Origin: UBA11164 sp002420085
GTDB taxonomy: Bacteria; Pseudomonadota; Gammaproteobacteria; Xanthomonadales; Xanthomonadaceae
NCBI GenBank assembly: GCA_031976395.1
Contig: DALYLJ010000035.1
Coordinates: 1-23,477, forward strand
Direction: 5' to 3'
Length of the DNA: 23,477 bases
Below the pieces are notes generated by a model that worked only from the letters and a program-made list of their open reading frames with translations, did no database searches and had not been told where the DNA came from. Within the stretch, counting starts at the first letter, position 1, and the number at the start of each line of letters is the position of its first letter. Position numbers and translations under genes: made by a program. Positions 1 to 6,752 of the stretch are shown piece by piece.

Positions 1-232
1 GGTAGAACACCAGATCGGCGATCCAGGCACCGACCCGCCCGCCCCGGTTGCCGAGCGGCGCGGCAACCGTGCCCGACTGCGACCAACCCGGATCGGTCGG
101 GGTGTAGGTCCACAGGATCAACAGCAGGTAGGCCACCAGGGGCGCCGCCAGCAGCAGCGCCAATTCGCGCCACAGCCGATGCACCCGCCAGCCGCCTGCA
201 CCATCCTCGCGTATCGGGTTCCGCCGACTCAC
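1..232 (-). CDS. ftsK: DNA translocase FtsK, N-terminal part (cut by window edge)
   Basis: The reverse strand holds an open frame that starts at a GTG (232-230) and runs off the left edge, giving 77 residues. A basic cytoplasmic head is followed by a membrane segment near residues 24-43, then a periplasmic stretch with DPGWSQSG and an N-GGRVGAWIADL motif. This is the classic first loop of FtsK N-domains, next to TM1. FtsK anchors at the division septum and pumps chromosomal DNA for segregation and dimer resolution; the motor domain lies outside the window. A GAGGA about 10 nt upstream supports the GTG start. It is divergent from trxB, and ftsK/trxB proximity is common in gammaproteobacteria. 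Identification rests on the N-terminal motif only. Confidence 0.88.
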   Translation of the reverse strand, partial: MSRRNPIREDGAGGWRVHRLWRELALLLAAPLVAYLLLILWTYTPTDPGWSQSGTVAAPLGNRGGRVGAWIADLVFY

Positions 233-528
233 TCCAGGTATTTCCTCAAGAATTGACGCTTACTCGTTGAATATACGACATTCCGCCAGACTGACAACTG
301 TCCGCCTGACGGCCGATCAGTCCAGCGAAGGCCGATCACCCCGGTGACCCGCACCGAGCCAGACGCTGCGGGTCCGGGCCGCTGCCGGGGCTTCGAGCAT
401 ATCCGGCAGCCCCCGGACCGCTTGAACCACGGCCAGGCAGCCGGCATTGTAGGGAGTCGGGGCGCCTGGCGCCCTTTCTTTCATCCGCCCTCCCCTTCTG
501 CCTTCGTCCATCGGAAATCTGGAACGCC
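233..528. other. Divergent intergenic region ftsK/trxB
   Basis: This 296-bp gap separates divergent ftsK and trxB. The left third is AT-rich and carries the ftsK promoter candidate. The rest is GC-rich and I see no convincing gene. The short open frames in it do not resemble known proteins and have no ribosome binding sites. No clear trxB promoter is visible; only a weak GGAA lies just before the trxB ATG. Confidence 0.6.
270..297 (-). promoter_or_regulatory. Candidate sigma-70 promoter for ftsK
   Basis: On the reverse strand TTGTCA (297-292) and TATATT (275-270) are separated by 16 bp. Each matches the sigma-70 consensus at five of six bases. The -10 box lies about 38 bp upstream of the ftsK GTG. 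This AT-rich patch stands out from its GC-rich surroundings. Confidence 0.5.
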
Positions 529-1488
529 ATGAGTGCATCGCCCCGTCACGCCCGCCTGTTGATCCTCGGCTCCGGCCCAGCCGGCTACTCCGCCGCCGTC
601 TACGCAGCACGCGCCAATCTCAAGCCGGTGCTGATCACCGGACTCCAGCAGGGCGGTCAGTTGACCACCACCACCGAGGTGGACAACTGGCCGGGCGATC
701 CACACGGCCTGACCGGTCCCGACCTGATGACCCGCATGCAGGCACACGCCGAACGCTTCGAGACCGAGATCCTGTTCGATCACATCCATACTGCCGCCCT
801 CAATGAACGGCCGTTCCGGCTGGTCGGCGACAGCGGTGAGTACACCTGCGACGCCCTGATCGTCGCCACCGGCGCCAGCGCCCGCTATCTCGGCCTGGAT
901 TCCGAACGGACCTACATGGGCAAGGGCGTATCGGCCTGCGCCACCTGCGACGGATTCTTCTTCCGCAACCAGGATGTCGCGGTGATCGGCGGCGGCAACA
1001 CGGCGGTCGAGGAGGCGCTCTATCTGGCCAACATCTGCAACAAGGTCTATCTGGTTCACCGCCGCGACCGGCTGCGGGCGGAGAAGATCATGCAGGACAA
1101 GCTGTTCGCCAAGGCCGAGGCCGGCAAGATCGAACTGGTGTGGAACCACACGGTCGATGAGGTGCTCGGCGACGCCAGCGGCGTCACCGGTGCCCGGCTG
1201 CGCCCCACCGACGGCGAAGGGGTTCGTGAAATCGCCATCCAGGGCTTCTTCGTGGCGATCGGCCACACGCCCAACACCGACATCTTCAAGGGCCAACTCG
1301 ACATGAACGAGTCCGGCTATCTGAAACTGCGCTCCGGCCAGGACGGCAATGCCACGGCCACCAATATCCCCGGCGTGTTCGCTGCCGGCGATGTCGGCGA
1401 TCACATCTACCGCCAGGCGATCACCTCGGCCGGCTCGGGCTGCATGGCCGCCCTGGACGCCGAGCGCTTCCTCGACGGCCACGGCTGA
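529..1488 (+). CDS. trxB: Thioredoxin reductase (NADPH)
   Basis: The 319-residue protein is a low-molecular-weight thioredoxin reductase, a cytoplasmic flavoenzyme that passes electrons from NADPH via FAD and a redox disulfide to thioredoxin. The FAD-binding motif GSGPAG lies at residues 14-19, the redox-active CATC at 137-140, the NADPH-binding GGGNTAVEEA from 154, and a C-terminal FAD motif AAGDVGD followed by RQAITSAGSGCMAAL. Length matches the bacterial family (about 315-320). The ATG at 529 has only a weak Shine-Dalgarno (GGAA) but puts the FAD motif at the usual distance from the N-terminus. It is a single gene, followed by a GC-rich hairpin and a convergent neighbour. Confidence 0.97.
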   Translation: MSASPRHARLLILGSGPAGYSAAVYAARANLKPVLITGLQQGGQLTTTTEVDNWPGDPHGLTGPDLMTRMQAHAERFETEILFDHIHTAALNERPFRLVGDSGEYTCDALIVATGASARYLGLDSERTYMGKGVSACATCDGFFFRNQDVAVIGGGNTAVEEALYLANICNKVYLVHRRDRLRAEKIMQDKLFAKAEAGKIELVWNHTVDEVLGDASGVTGARLRPTDGEGVREIAIQGFFVAIGHTPNTDIFKGQLDMNESGYLKLRSGQDGNATATNIPGVFAAGDVGDHIYRQAITSAGSGCMAALDAERFLDGHG

Positions 1489-1497
1489 GGCCATGCA

Positions 1498-1519
1498 CCG
1501 GCCGATCACGATCGGCCGG
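1498..1519. terminator. Hairpin between convergent trxB and DUF4399 gene
   Basis: Perfect inverted repeat: CCGGCCGATC (1498-1507), two bases, then GATCGGCCGG (1510-1519). It sits 10 nt past the trxB stop and 15 nt past the stop of the opposing gene, so it can act in both directions. There is no T-tract, so intrinsic termination may be weak. Confidence 0.55.
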
Positions 1520-1533
1520 GTGAGCAGCCGCGC

Positions 1534-1980
1534 TCACTCGACCGTGATCGTGATCGGCTCAGATGCGATCGGCGGATCGTGCGGAATGTGCAGGTGATCG
1601 CCGAGCAGCAGTTGCAGGGTGTGCCGACCGGGCGCAAGTTCGATCGTCGCCTCGGTCTGACCTTTGCCGAAATGCCGGTGCTGGTCGTCGGCCGGAATCG
1701 GCTTGCCGGGATCGGGGATCGCGACATCGATCAGCAGATGATGATGGCCGGTGCCCTCGACGTTCAGGCCGGCCGGCGCCACGCCCATGCCACTGAGCCC
1801 GAACACCACGGTGACCGGACTGGTCACCACCTCGCCCGACTTCGGACTGAGGATGTAGACCCGGGCACCGTCGGGCGCCGGGCTGCGCGGCAGGGTCTCG
1901 GCAAGCACCCCGGTCGAGACTGCCACCGCGATCAGGGCGACCGCGATGCGGATCGATACGAATGCACGGATGGTATTCAT
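1534..1980 (-). CDS. Periplasmic DUF4399 protein, His-rich
   Basis: This 148-residue protein has a signal peptide (basic start, hydrophobic core near 11-27, likely cleavage after VLA at 27). The mature part resembles the DUF4399 family: a single beta-rich domain with YILSPKSGEVVTSPVTVVFGL, GHHHLLID, HRHFGKGQTEATIELAPG and LLLGDHLHIPHDPP. I chose the internal ATG at 1980 because AAGGAG lies about 8 nt upstream and it gives a clean signal peptide; a longer in-frame extension exists but has no such support. The function of DUF4399 is unknown to me. Conserved His clusters (79-81, 101-103, 129, 131, 134) suggest metal binding, which is inference. Confidence 0.85.
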   Translation of the reverse strand: MNTIRAFVSIRIAVALIAVAVSTGVLAETLPRSPAPDGARVYILSPKSGEVVTSPVTVVFGLSGMGVAPAGLNVEGTGHHHLLIDVAIPDPGKPIPADDQHRHFGKGQTEATIELAPGRHTLQLLLGDHLHIPHDPPIASEPITITVE

Positions 1981-2449
1981 GATTGACGCTCCTTCATGGA
2001 TGGACGGTCTGCATGGCGGACCGTGCGTCATGCTAACCCAGCGGGTCGGTTGGATCGGTGATCGTTCCAGTCGCGTCGTCGGGTGAGGCTTGGTCCGTCC
2101 GGCCTGCACGACTGGGTAATCGTGGTGGCACCGTGTCAACCGCGCGACGACCGCCTGCAGCGGGCTTGCGGCAGGCTTGCGACAGGCTGGGCGGCGGGGA
2201 ATGGCGAACCGAATCGCACGGCTTCAACGGAGGTGCCGACACCGCCTGCACCACCGCCGACCGATCCACCTCACGGTGACGCAGCGTGAGCCCCCGCGTC
2301 ACGTCCACTCCAACCGAACGGCGCCACTTCGGCCTTGAGCAAGGCGGACATGGCGGCGTTGGACTGACACCGCCGATCCGAAACGAGGCAAACCGCGACG
2401 ATGCGGGTTAAGATTTCCGGCGCCCGCCTCGCTTGGAAACCGCTCGCTC
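1981..2449. other. Divergent intergenic region, no gene seen
   Basis: This 469-bp stretch lies between the divergent DUF4399 gene and the cyclophilin gene. It holds a small hairpin in the DUF4399 leader (arms ACGGTC 2004-2009 and GACCGT 2019-2024). It also has three imperfect 11-bp tandem units with a GGCTTGCG-type core (2161-2193), and a TAAGAT that could serve as a -10 box about 40 bp before the cyclophilin ATG. Open frames here look like chance high-GC frames: Arg/Pro-rich, no known motif, no ribosome binding site. Confidence 0.5.
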
Positions 2450-3109
2450 ATGCGCTTGGCCCTCGTTCTTCTGCTGGCTTTGCTGTCGGCACCCTCCCTG
2501 GCACAACCGACCGCCCAGGCCCCGACTGCAACGCCCGCCGCAGCGGCGACCCCGACGCCTGCCGATCCGGCCGGCGAGCGCGCCATTCGCGTGCTGATGG
2601 TGACCAGCCAGGGACGGATCACCCTCGAACTCTACCCGGACCGGGCGCCGCGCACGGTGGCCAATTTCCTCGACTATGCACGGGAAGGCTTCTACAACGG
2701 CACCATCTTCCACCGGGTGGCCGACAACTTCCTGATCCAGGGCGGTCGCTACACCCCGGACTTCAACCGCAAGCCGGTGCGCGAACCGATTCCGAACGAG
2801 TCCGGCAACGGCCTGTCCAACCTGCGCGGCACGATCGCCGCCGCGCGGGCGCCGAGCCGGGCCGATTCGGCGACCTCGGAGTTCTTCATCAATGTGGTTG
2901 ACAATCCACGCCTCGACCTGCGAGGCGATCAGGCCGATTTCACCAGCGGCTATGCCGTGTTCGGCCGGGTGGTGGCGGGACTGGATGTGGTCGATCGCAT
3001 TCGGGCGGTCGCCACCACCACCCGTGACCCGATCGGCTACGGTGTGCCGGTCGAGCCGGTGCTGATCGAGCGGGTGGACATCCTCGACGGCGGACCGATC
3101 TCACCGTGA
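2450..3109 (+). CDS. Secreted cyclophilin-type peptidyl-prolyl isomerase
   Basis: The 219-residue protein has a signal peptide (cleavage likely after SLA at 18) and an Ala/Pro/Thr-rich linker to about residue 45. The cyclophilin domain follows. Typical motifs are APRTVANFLDY, FYNGTIFHRV with the catalytic Arg at 89, FLIQGG (Gln 97), ATSEFFINVVDN and GYAVFGRVVAG. It should catalyse cis-trans isomerisation of prolyl bonds in the periplasm. Its stop overlaps the GTG of lpxH (GTGA). Cyclophilin-lpxH adjacency is common in gammaproteobacteria, where the partner is often the cytoplasmic PpiB, so the signal peptide here is a difference. Symbol left blank because it is PpiA-like by location and PpiB-like by context. 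Confidence 0.93.
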   Translation: MRLALVLLLALLSAPSLAQPTAQAPTATPAAAATPTPADPAGERAIRVLMVTSQGRITLELYPDRAPRTVANFLDYAREGFYNGTIFHRVADNFLIQGGRYTPDFNRKPVREPIPNESGNGLSNLRGTIAAARAPSRADSATSEFFINVVDNPRLDLRGDQADFTSGYAVFGRVVAGLDVVDRIRAVATTTRDPIGYGVPVEPVLIERVDILDGGPISP

Positions 3110-3834
3110 CCACACTGTTCATATCCGACCTGCATCTCGATCCATCGCGCCCGGCGACGACCGCCTGCCTGCTCGACCTGCTGGCCGGACCGGCACACAC
3201 CGCCGAGTCGCTGTACATCCTCGGCGATCTGTTCGAGTCATGGGTCGGTGACGACGACCCGTCCGAAGCCGGGGTACGGGTCGCCGACGCCCTGCGCAGG
3301 CTGTCGGACACGGGCGTTGCCATCCACTTCATGCGCGGTAATCGCGACTTTCTGCTGGGGGCGGAGTACGCCGACCGCTGCGGCATGCGTCTGCTGCCCG
3401 ATCCGTGCGTGATCGATCTGCACGGCACACCGACCCTGTTGCTGCATGGCGACCTGCTCTGCACCGACGATCATGCCTACCAGGCGTGGCGCCGCCAGTC
3501 GCGTCAGCCGGAATGGCAGGCTGCCCTGCTCGAACAGCCGCTGGCGGCCCGTCTGGCACTGGCCGCCAAGGCGCGCGACGAGAGCCGCAAGCACCAGCAG
3601 GGTGCGGCCGAGGCGATCATGGACGCGGCGACGACGACCATCGCCGAACTGTTCCGGCTCTACGGCGTCGAGCGGATGATCCACGGCCATACCCACCGTC
3701 CCGGCTTCCATTCATATTGGATCGACGCTCGCGTCCGGACCCGCATCGTGCTCGGCGACTGGCATGTCCACGGCTCGCTGTTGCGCGCCGATGCCGACGG
3801 TCTGGCCCTGCTGCGGCTGCCGATCGAGCACTGA
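3106..3834 (+). CDS. lpxH: UDP-2,3-diacylglucosamine diphosphatase LpxH
   Basis: The 242-residue calcineurin-like phosphoesterase acts in lipid A synthesis, hydrolysing UDP-2,3-diacylglucosamine to lipid X and UMP at the inner membrane face. Metal-binding motifs appear in order: SDLHLD (Asp 8, His 10), GDLFESWVGDD (Asp 41), GNRDF (78-82), LLHGDLLCTDD (His 114) and HGHTHRP (193-199). Length fits the LpxH family (about 240). The start is GTG at 3106, overlapping the cyclophilin stop by 3 bases, so translation is probably coupled. The first residues (MTTLFISDLHL) match the family's usual N-terminus. It converges on the lipoprotein gene, only 39 bp away. Confidence 0.96.
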   Translation: MTTLFISDLHLDPSRPATTACLLDLLAGPAHTAESLYILGDLFESWVGDDDPSEAGVRVADALRRLSDTGVAIHFMRGNRDFLLGAEYADRCGMRLLPDPCVIDLHGTPTLLLHGDLLCTDDHAYQAWRRQSRQPEWQAALLEQPLAARLALAAKARDESRKHQQGAAEAIMDAATTTIAELFRLYGVERMIHGHTHRPGFHSYWIDARVRTRIVLGDWHVHGSLLRADADGLALLRLPIEH

Positions 3835-3840
3835 CCGCCG

Positions 3841-3875
3841 AGCCGCCGACAGGCGGGCGGCCGATCGCGGCGGCT
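3841..3875. terminator. Weak inverted repeat between convergent lpxH and lipoprotein gene
   Basis: AGCCGCC (3841-3847) and GGCGGCT (3869-3875) are complementary around a 21-nt GC-rich loop. They lie in the 39-bp convergent gap, reaching the first stop-codon bases of the lipoprotein gene. There is no T-tract, so a terminator role is only suggested by position. Confidence 0.25.
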
Positions 3876-4587
3876 ACTGGCCGGCTGCGAAACGCTCCGG
3901 ATCGTAGCCGCCGACCTCGAAGCCATAGACCTGGCTGCCGTCGGTGGTCGGCACCTCGATCGTGACCCGATCGGCCGCCATCAGTCCGGTCACGAAGCCA
4001 CGCATGTCCTCGATGAACAGGCCAGGGTTCTCCTTGGAATCGGCCTTGGTCGCCTCGAACGGTCGGGTCGGACCCTCATCGAAGCGAATCTGCACCCGGC
4101 AGGTGCCGGTGCAGACGAACAGATCGACCGGCGGCAGCAGAAAGGTGCTGCGCCCCCACTCGCTGTGATCGCGCAGCACCAGCCGCAGCCGCCGGCCGTG
4201 CAGTTCCTCGCTGTACAGACTGGCGGTGCGCTGCTGGCCGCCGCCCATCGGGGCGGTCTGATAGGTCCACAACGATTGCAGGTAGCGGGCACGCTTGTGC
4301 TGCTCGGCCTGTTCCCGGATCGCGGCGAAGTCTTCGCCCAGTTCCCGAGCGGCCTGGGTGTGGCCATAACGCGCCTGGATCAATTCGCCGTAGGCGGCGG
4401 CCAGTTCGACGTTGTCATCGGCCAGTGCCTGGCGATACCCGGCCAGTTGTTCGGCGGCCTCCCGCTCGACAGCCGCCTGTGCGGCGGCGCGGGCGGCCGC
4501 TTCGCGCTCCTCACGGCTGGGACCGCAGGCCGCCAGTGCGACGATCAGGGGCATCAGGGACAGGGTGGTGGTGATCCGGGATTTCAT
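3874..4587 (-). CDS. Putative lipoprotein with coiled coil, downstream of dapE
   Basis: The 237-residue protein has a type II signal peptide with lipobox LAAC (Cys 21), so it is probably membrane-anchored. Residues about 24-100 are Ala/Glu/Arg-rich with heptad-like spacing and likely form a helical or coiled-coil region. The rest (about 100-237) is a mixed domain containing Cys residues in VCTGTCRVQIRFD and repeated aromatic positions; I do not recognise it. The ATG at 4587 has GGAG about 7 nt upstream. It lies 47 bp downstream of dapE on the same strand and is likely cotranscribed, which does not by itself indicate a role in lysine or peptidoglycan synthesis. No function is assigned. Confidence 0.85.
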   Translation of the reverse strand: MKSRITTTLSLMPLIVALAACGPSREEREAAARAAAQAAVEREAAEQLAGYRQALADDNVELAAAYGELIQARYGHTQAARELGEDFAAIREQAEQHKRARYLQSLWTYQTAPMGGGQQRTASLYSEELHGRRLRLVLRDHSEWGRSTFLLPPVDLFVCTGTCRVQIRFDEGPTRPFEATKADSKENPGLFIEDMRGFVTGLMAADRVTIEVPTTDGSQVYGFEVGGYDPERFAAGQ

Positions 4588-4634
4588 GGGCGGCTCCGAT
4601 CGGGTCCGGCCGGGTGGGCCGATGGGGTCTGGGT

Positions 4635-5858
4635 TCAGTTCGGATTGGATCGCGGGTCGATCGCGTCCGACGGGGTCGGGTCGATGCCGAGCATGACCCG
4701 CTCGATGATGCCGAGATACAGTCCTGGCAGGGCATCCAGATCAGCCAGGGCGATCCGCTCATCGACCCGGTGGATGCTGGCGTTGACCGGCCCGAGTTCG
4801 ACCACTTCGGCACCGAACGGGGCGATGAACCGGCCATCCGAGGTGCCGCCACCGGTGTTTTCGTCCGGCACGATGCCGAGACGCTCGGCCAGGGTCGCCC
4901 GCACCGCCTGGCGCAGGCGGCCCTCGACGGTATGGAACGGGGCACCGGATTCGTGCCAGCGCAGTTCGCCACGGACTCCGTGGCGATCCAGGGTGGCCTC
5001 GACCTCGGCCCGCAGCGCAGCGGCGGTCCAGTGTGGGGAATAGCGCAGGTTGAACTGGATCCGCGCCTCGCCCGGAATGACATTGCTGGCGCCGGTGCCG
5101 GCGGTGAAATTGGCAATCTGGAACGAGGTCGGTGGAAAGTCCGGATAGGGCGAATCATCCCAGGTCCGCGCGCTCAGTTCGGCGAACGCCGGCAGGGCAC
5201 GGTGGATCGGGTTGTCGGCGCGATCGGGATAGGCGACATGGCCCTGGACACCGGCCACGATCGCCTCTCCGGTCAGCGAGCCGCGCCGACCGATCCGCAC
5301 GACATCCCCCAGGGTCCGGTCCGAGGACGGTTCTCCGACCAGGCAGAAATCGATGCCGATCCCCGCCGCGTGCAGGGCTGGTGCCACCCGCCGAACGCCA
5401 TCGATGGCATCGCCTTCCTCATCCGAGGTCAGCAGCAGGGCAACCGTGCCGGGATGTCCGGGGTACATGGCGACGAACCGTTCCAGGGCGATGACGAAGG
5501 CGGCGACACTGGCCTTCATGTCGGCTGCGCCGCGTCCGTACAGCCAGCCGGAGCGGACCTCCGGCACGAACGGATCGCTCGACCAGTGTCCGCGCGGACC
5601 AGGCGGCACGACATCGGTATGGCCGAGCAGGCACAGCACCGGACCTCCCTGGCCGTGACGGGCCCAGAGGTTCTCGACCGCCCCGAACGGCATTCGGGCA
5701 ATGGCGAAGCCGGCATTCGCCAGGCGTTCGGCGATCAGTTGCTGGCAGCCGGCATCGTTGGGGGTGATCGAATCTCGCCCGATCAGTTGACCGGTCAGGG
5801 TCCGCACGTCGGTCGCCACCTCGGCATCGGCCGACGTCTCCGATCGCGACTCAGCCAC
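4635..5858 (-). CDS. dapE: Succinyl-diaminopimelate desuccinylase
   Basis: This M20 metallopeptidase-family enzyme hydrolyses N-succinyl-LL-2,6-diaminopimelate in the lysine/diaminopimelate pathway. Visible motifs: LLGHTDVVPPG, GRGAADMKAS, TSDEEGDAID (the Glu pair, general base and metal ligand), LVGEPSS, IGRRGSLTG, GHVAYP, GGGTSDGRFI and NASIHRVDE. Start is uncertain. The GTG at 5858 overlaps the upstream stop (GTGGCTGA) and gives 407 residues. The GTG at 5819 gives an N-terminus the same length as E. coli DapE. The GTG at 5807 has the best Shine-Dalgarno (GAGGTGG, 8 nt). An ATG further upstream would overlap the neighbour by 77 nt. The tail after VMLGI is a short Asp/Pro extension. Confidence 0.95.
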   Translation of the reverse strand: MAESRSETSADAEVATDVRTLTGQLIGRDSITPNDAGCQQLIAERLANAGFAIARMPFGAVENLWARHGQGGPVLCLLGHTDVVPPGPRGHWSSDPFVPEVRSGWLYGRGAADMKASVAAFVIALERFVAMYPGHPGTVALLLTSDEEGDAIDGVRRVAPALHAAGIGIDFCLVGEPSSDRTLGDVVRIGRRGSLTGEAIVAGVQGHVAYPDRADNPIHRALPAFAELSARTWDDSPYPDFPPTSFQIANFTAGTGASNVIPGEARIQFNLRYSPHWTAAALRAEVEATLDRHGVRGELRWHESGAPFHTVEGRLRQAVRATLAERLGIVPDENTGGGTSDGRFIAPFGAEVVELGPVNASIHRVDERIALADLDALPGLYLGIIERVMLGIDPTPSDAIDPRSNPN

Positions 5859-6225
5859 GGTATCCAGCGGCGGCGCCGAACCGCAGTTTGTAGCTGTTGT
5901 CGGTGAACCCGACCGACACCACGCCATCGACGGTCACCAGGACCGGACGCTTGATCAGGGCCGGATGCTCGCGCAGCAGGAGCAGCCACTCGGGATCGGT
6001 TCCGGGCGATTTGCGATTGCTCGGCAACTCGCGCCAGGTGGTCGAGGACTTGTTGACGAGCCGGTCCCATCCGCCGAGCCGGGCCGCCCAGTCAACCAGG
6101 GTCGTCGGCGCCACCGGATCGTTCCGATAGTCGATGAAGGTGTGTGAAATTCCGTTTCGAGACAGCCAGTTCCGGGCTTTTTTGCAGGTGTCGCAGGTGG
6201 TGAGTCCGTAGAGCGTGCTGGTCAT
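5851..6225 (-). CDS. Spx/ArsC-like reductase family protein (YffB-like)
   Basis: The 124-residue protein has the thioredoxin-like ArsC/Spx fold. It opens with LYGLTTCDTCKKARNWL, giving a CxxC at residues 11-14, then FIDYRNDP, a WRELP motif near 64-68, and IKRPVLV near 91-97. It resembles E. coli YffB, which is likewise encoded just upstream of dapE. YffB-type proteins usually keep only the first Cys of this motif (CDTVKKA), so the second Cys is notable. The substrate is unknown; arsenate reduction should not be assumed, because no ars genes are nearby. The ATG at 6225 has no clear Shine-Dalgarno. The stop overlaps one possible dapE start. Confidence 0.92.
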   Translation of the reverse strand: MTSTLYGLTTCDTCKKARNWLSRNGISHTFIDYRNDPVAPTTLVDWAARLGGWDRLVNKSSTTWRELPSNRKSPGTDPEWLLLLREHPALIKRPVLVTVDGVVSVGFTDNSYKLRFGAAAGYRG

Positions 6226-6752
6226 GTCGTGCGACTGTTTCGAGGGCGGGGCGGAGGCGTATCGACCGAAAACCGGGGATGATCCGCGCCCTCCATCATA
6301 CCCGGCTGCGGGCGAAGCGCGTCCACGGCCATGCCATCCGGCCGATTCGCCGACGCCCCGGTCGCTGCCATCTGCCGAAATCGCGAACCGATGCCCATCC
6401 CGCCGGGATGAATACGTTTTCAGACCGACAGCGGCCGGCCGGCGCGGTGCTAGCCTGCAAGCCTCACCCGTTCCTGAACTGCGACGGCCGATCCGCTCAC
6501 CGGGACGCGCAGGGCCGACGCGGTGGCCAGTCCCGGAACCGGCTGGCGCCCGGCCCGATTGCAACCGGCATCGCTGCGATGGCATCGGGTGAGACAGGCA
6601 AACCGGCTTCACCCATCCACCCCCAGCACCCGCGTGGGGACTCGCATCGGCACCCGCCCGCCTCGGTCGATGTGCCATCGCGATGCCGCCGGAGGCATCG
6701 GCGTGAGGGAGCGCCCGCCCCCGGATCCACCGCCATTGGAAGGAGAACCTTC
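6226..6752. other. Divergent intergenic region upstream of amylase
   Basis: This 527-bp gap separates the divergent ArsC-like and amylase genes. Open frames cross it in both directions, but they are in-frame extensions of the two genes with no ribosome binding site or known motif. A perfect 10-bp palindrome CATCGCGATG (6676-6685) overlaps a 7-bp hairpin (CGATGCC 6681-6687 with GGCATCG 6694-6700). These lie about 50-75 bp before the amylase ATG and could be an operator or leader structure. No clean sigma-70 promoter is visible. Confidence 0.45.

Noticed and set aside
5851..6225. Arsenate reductase (ArsC) as the function of the ArsC-family protein
   Set aside because: The sequence fits the YffB/Spx-like branch next to dapE, and no arsR, arsB or arsH gene is nearby.
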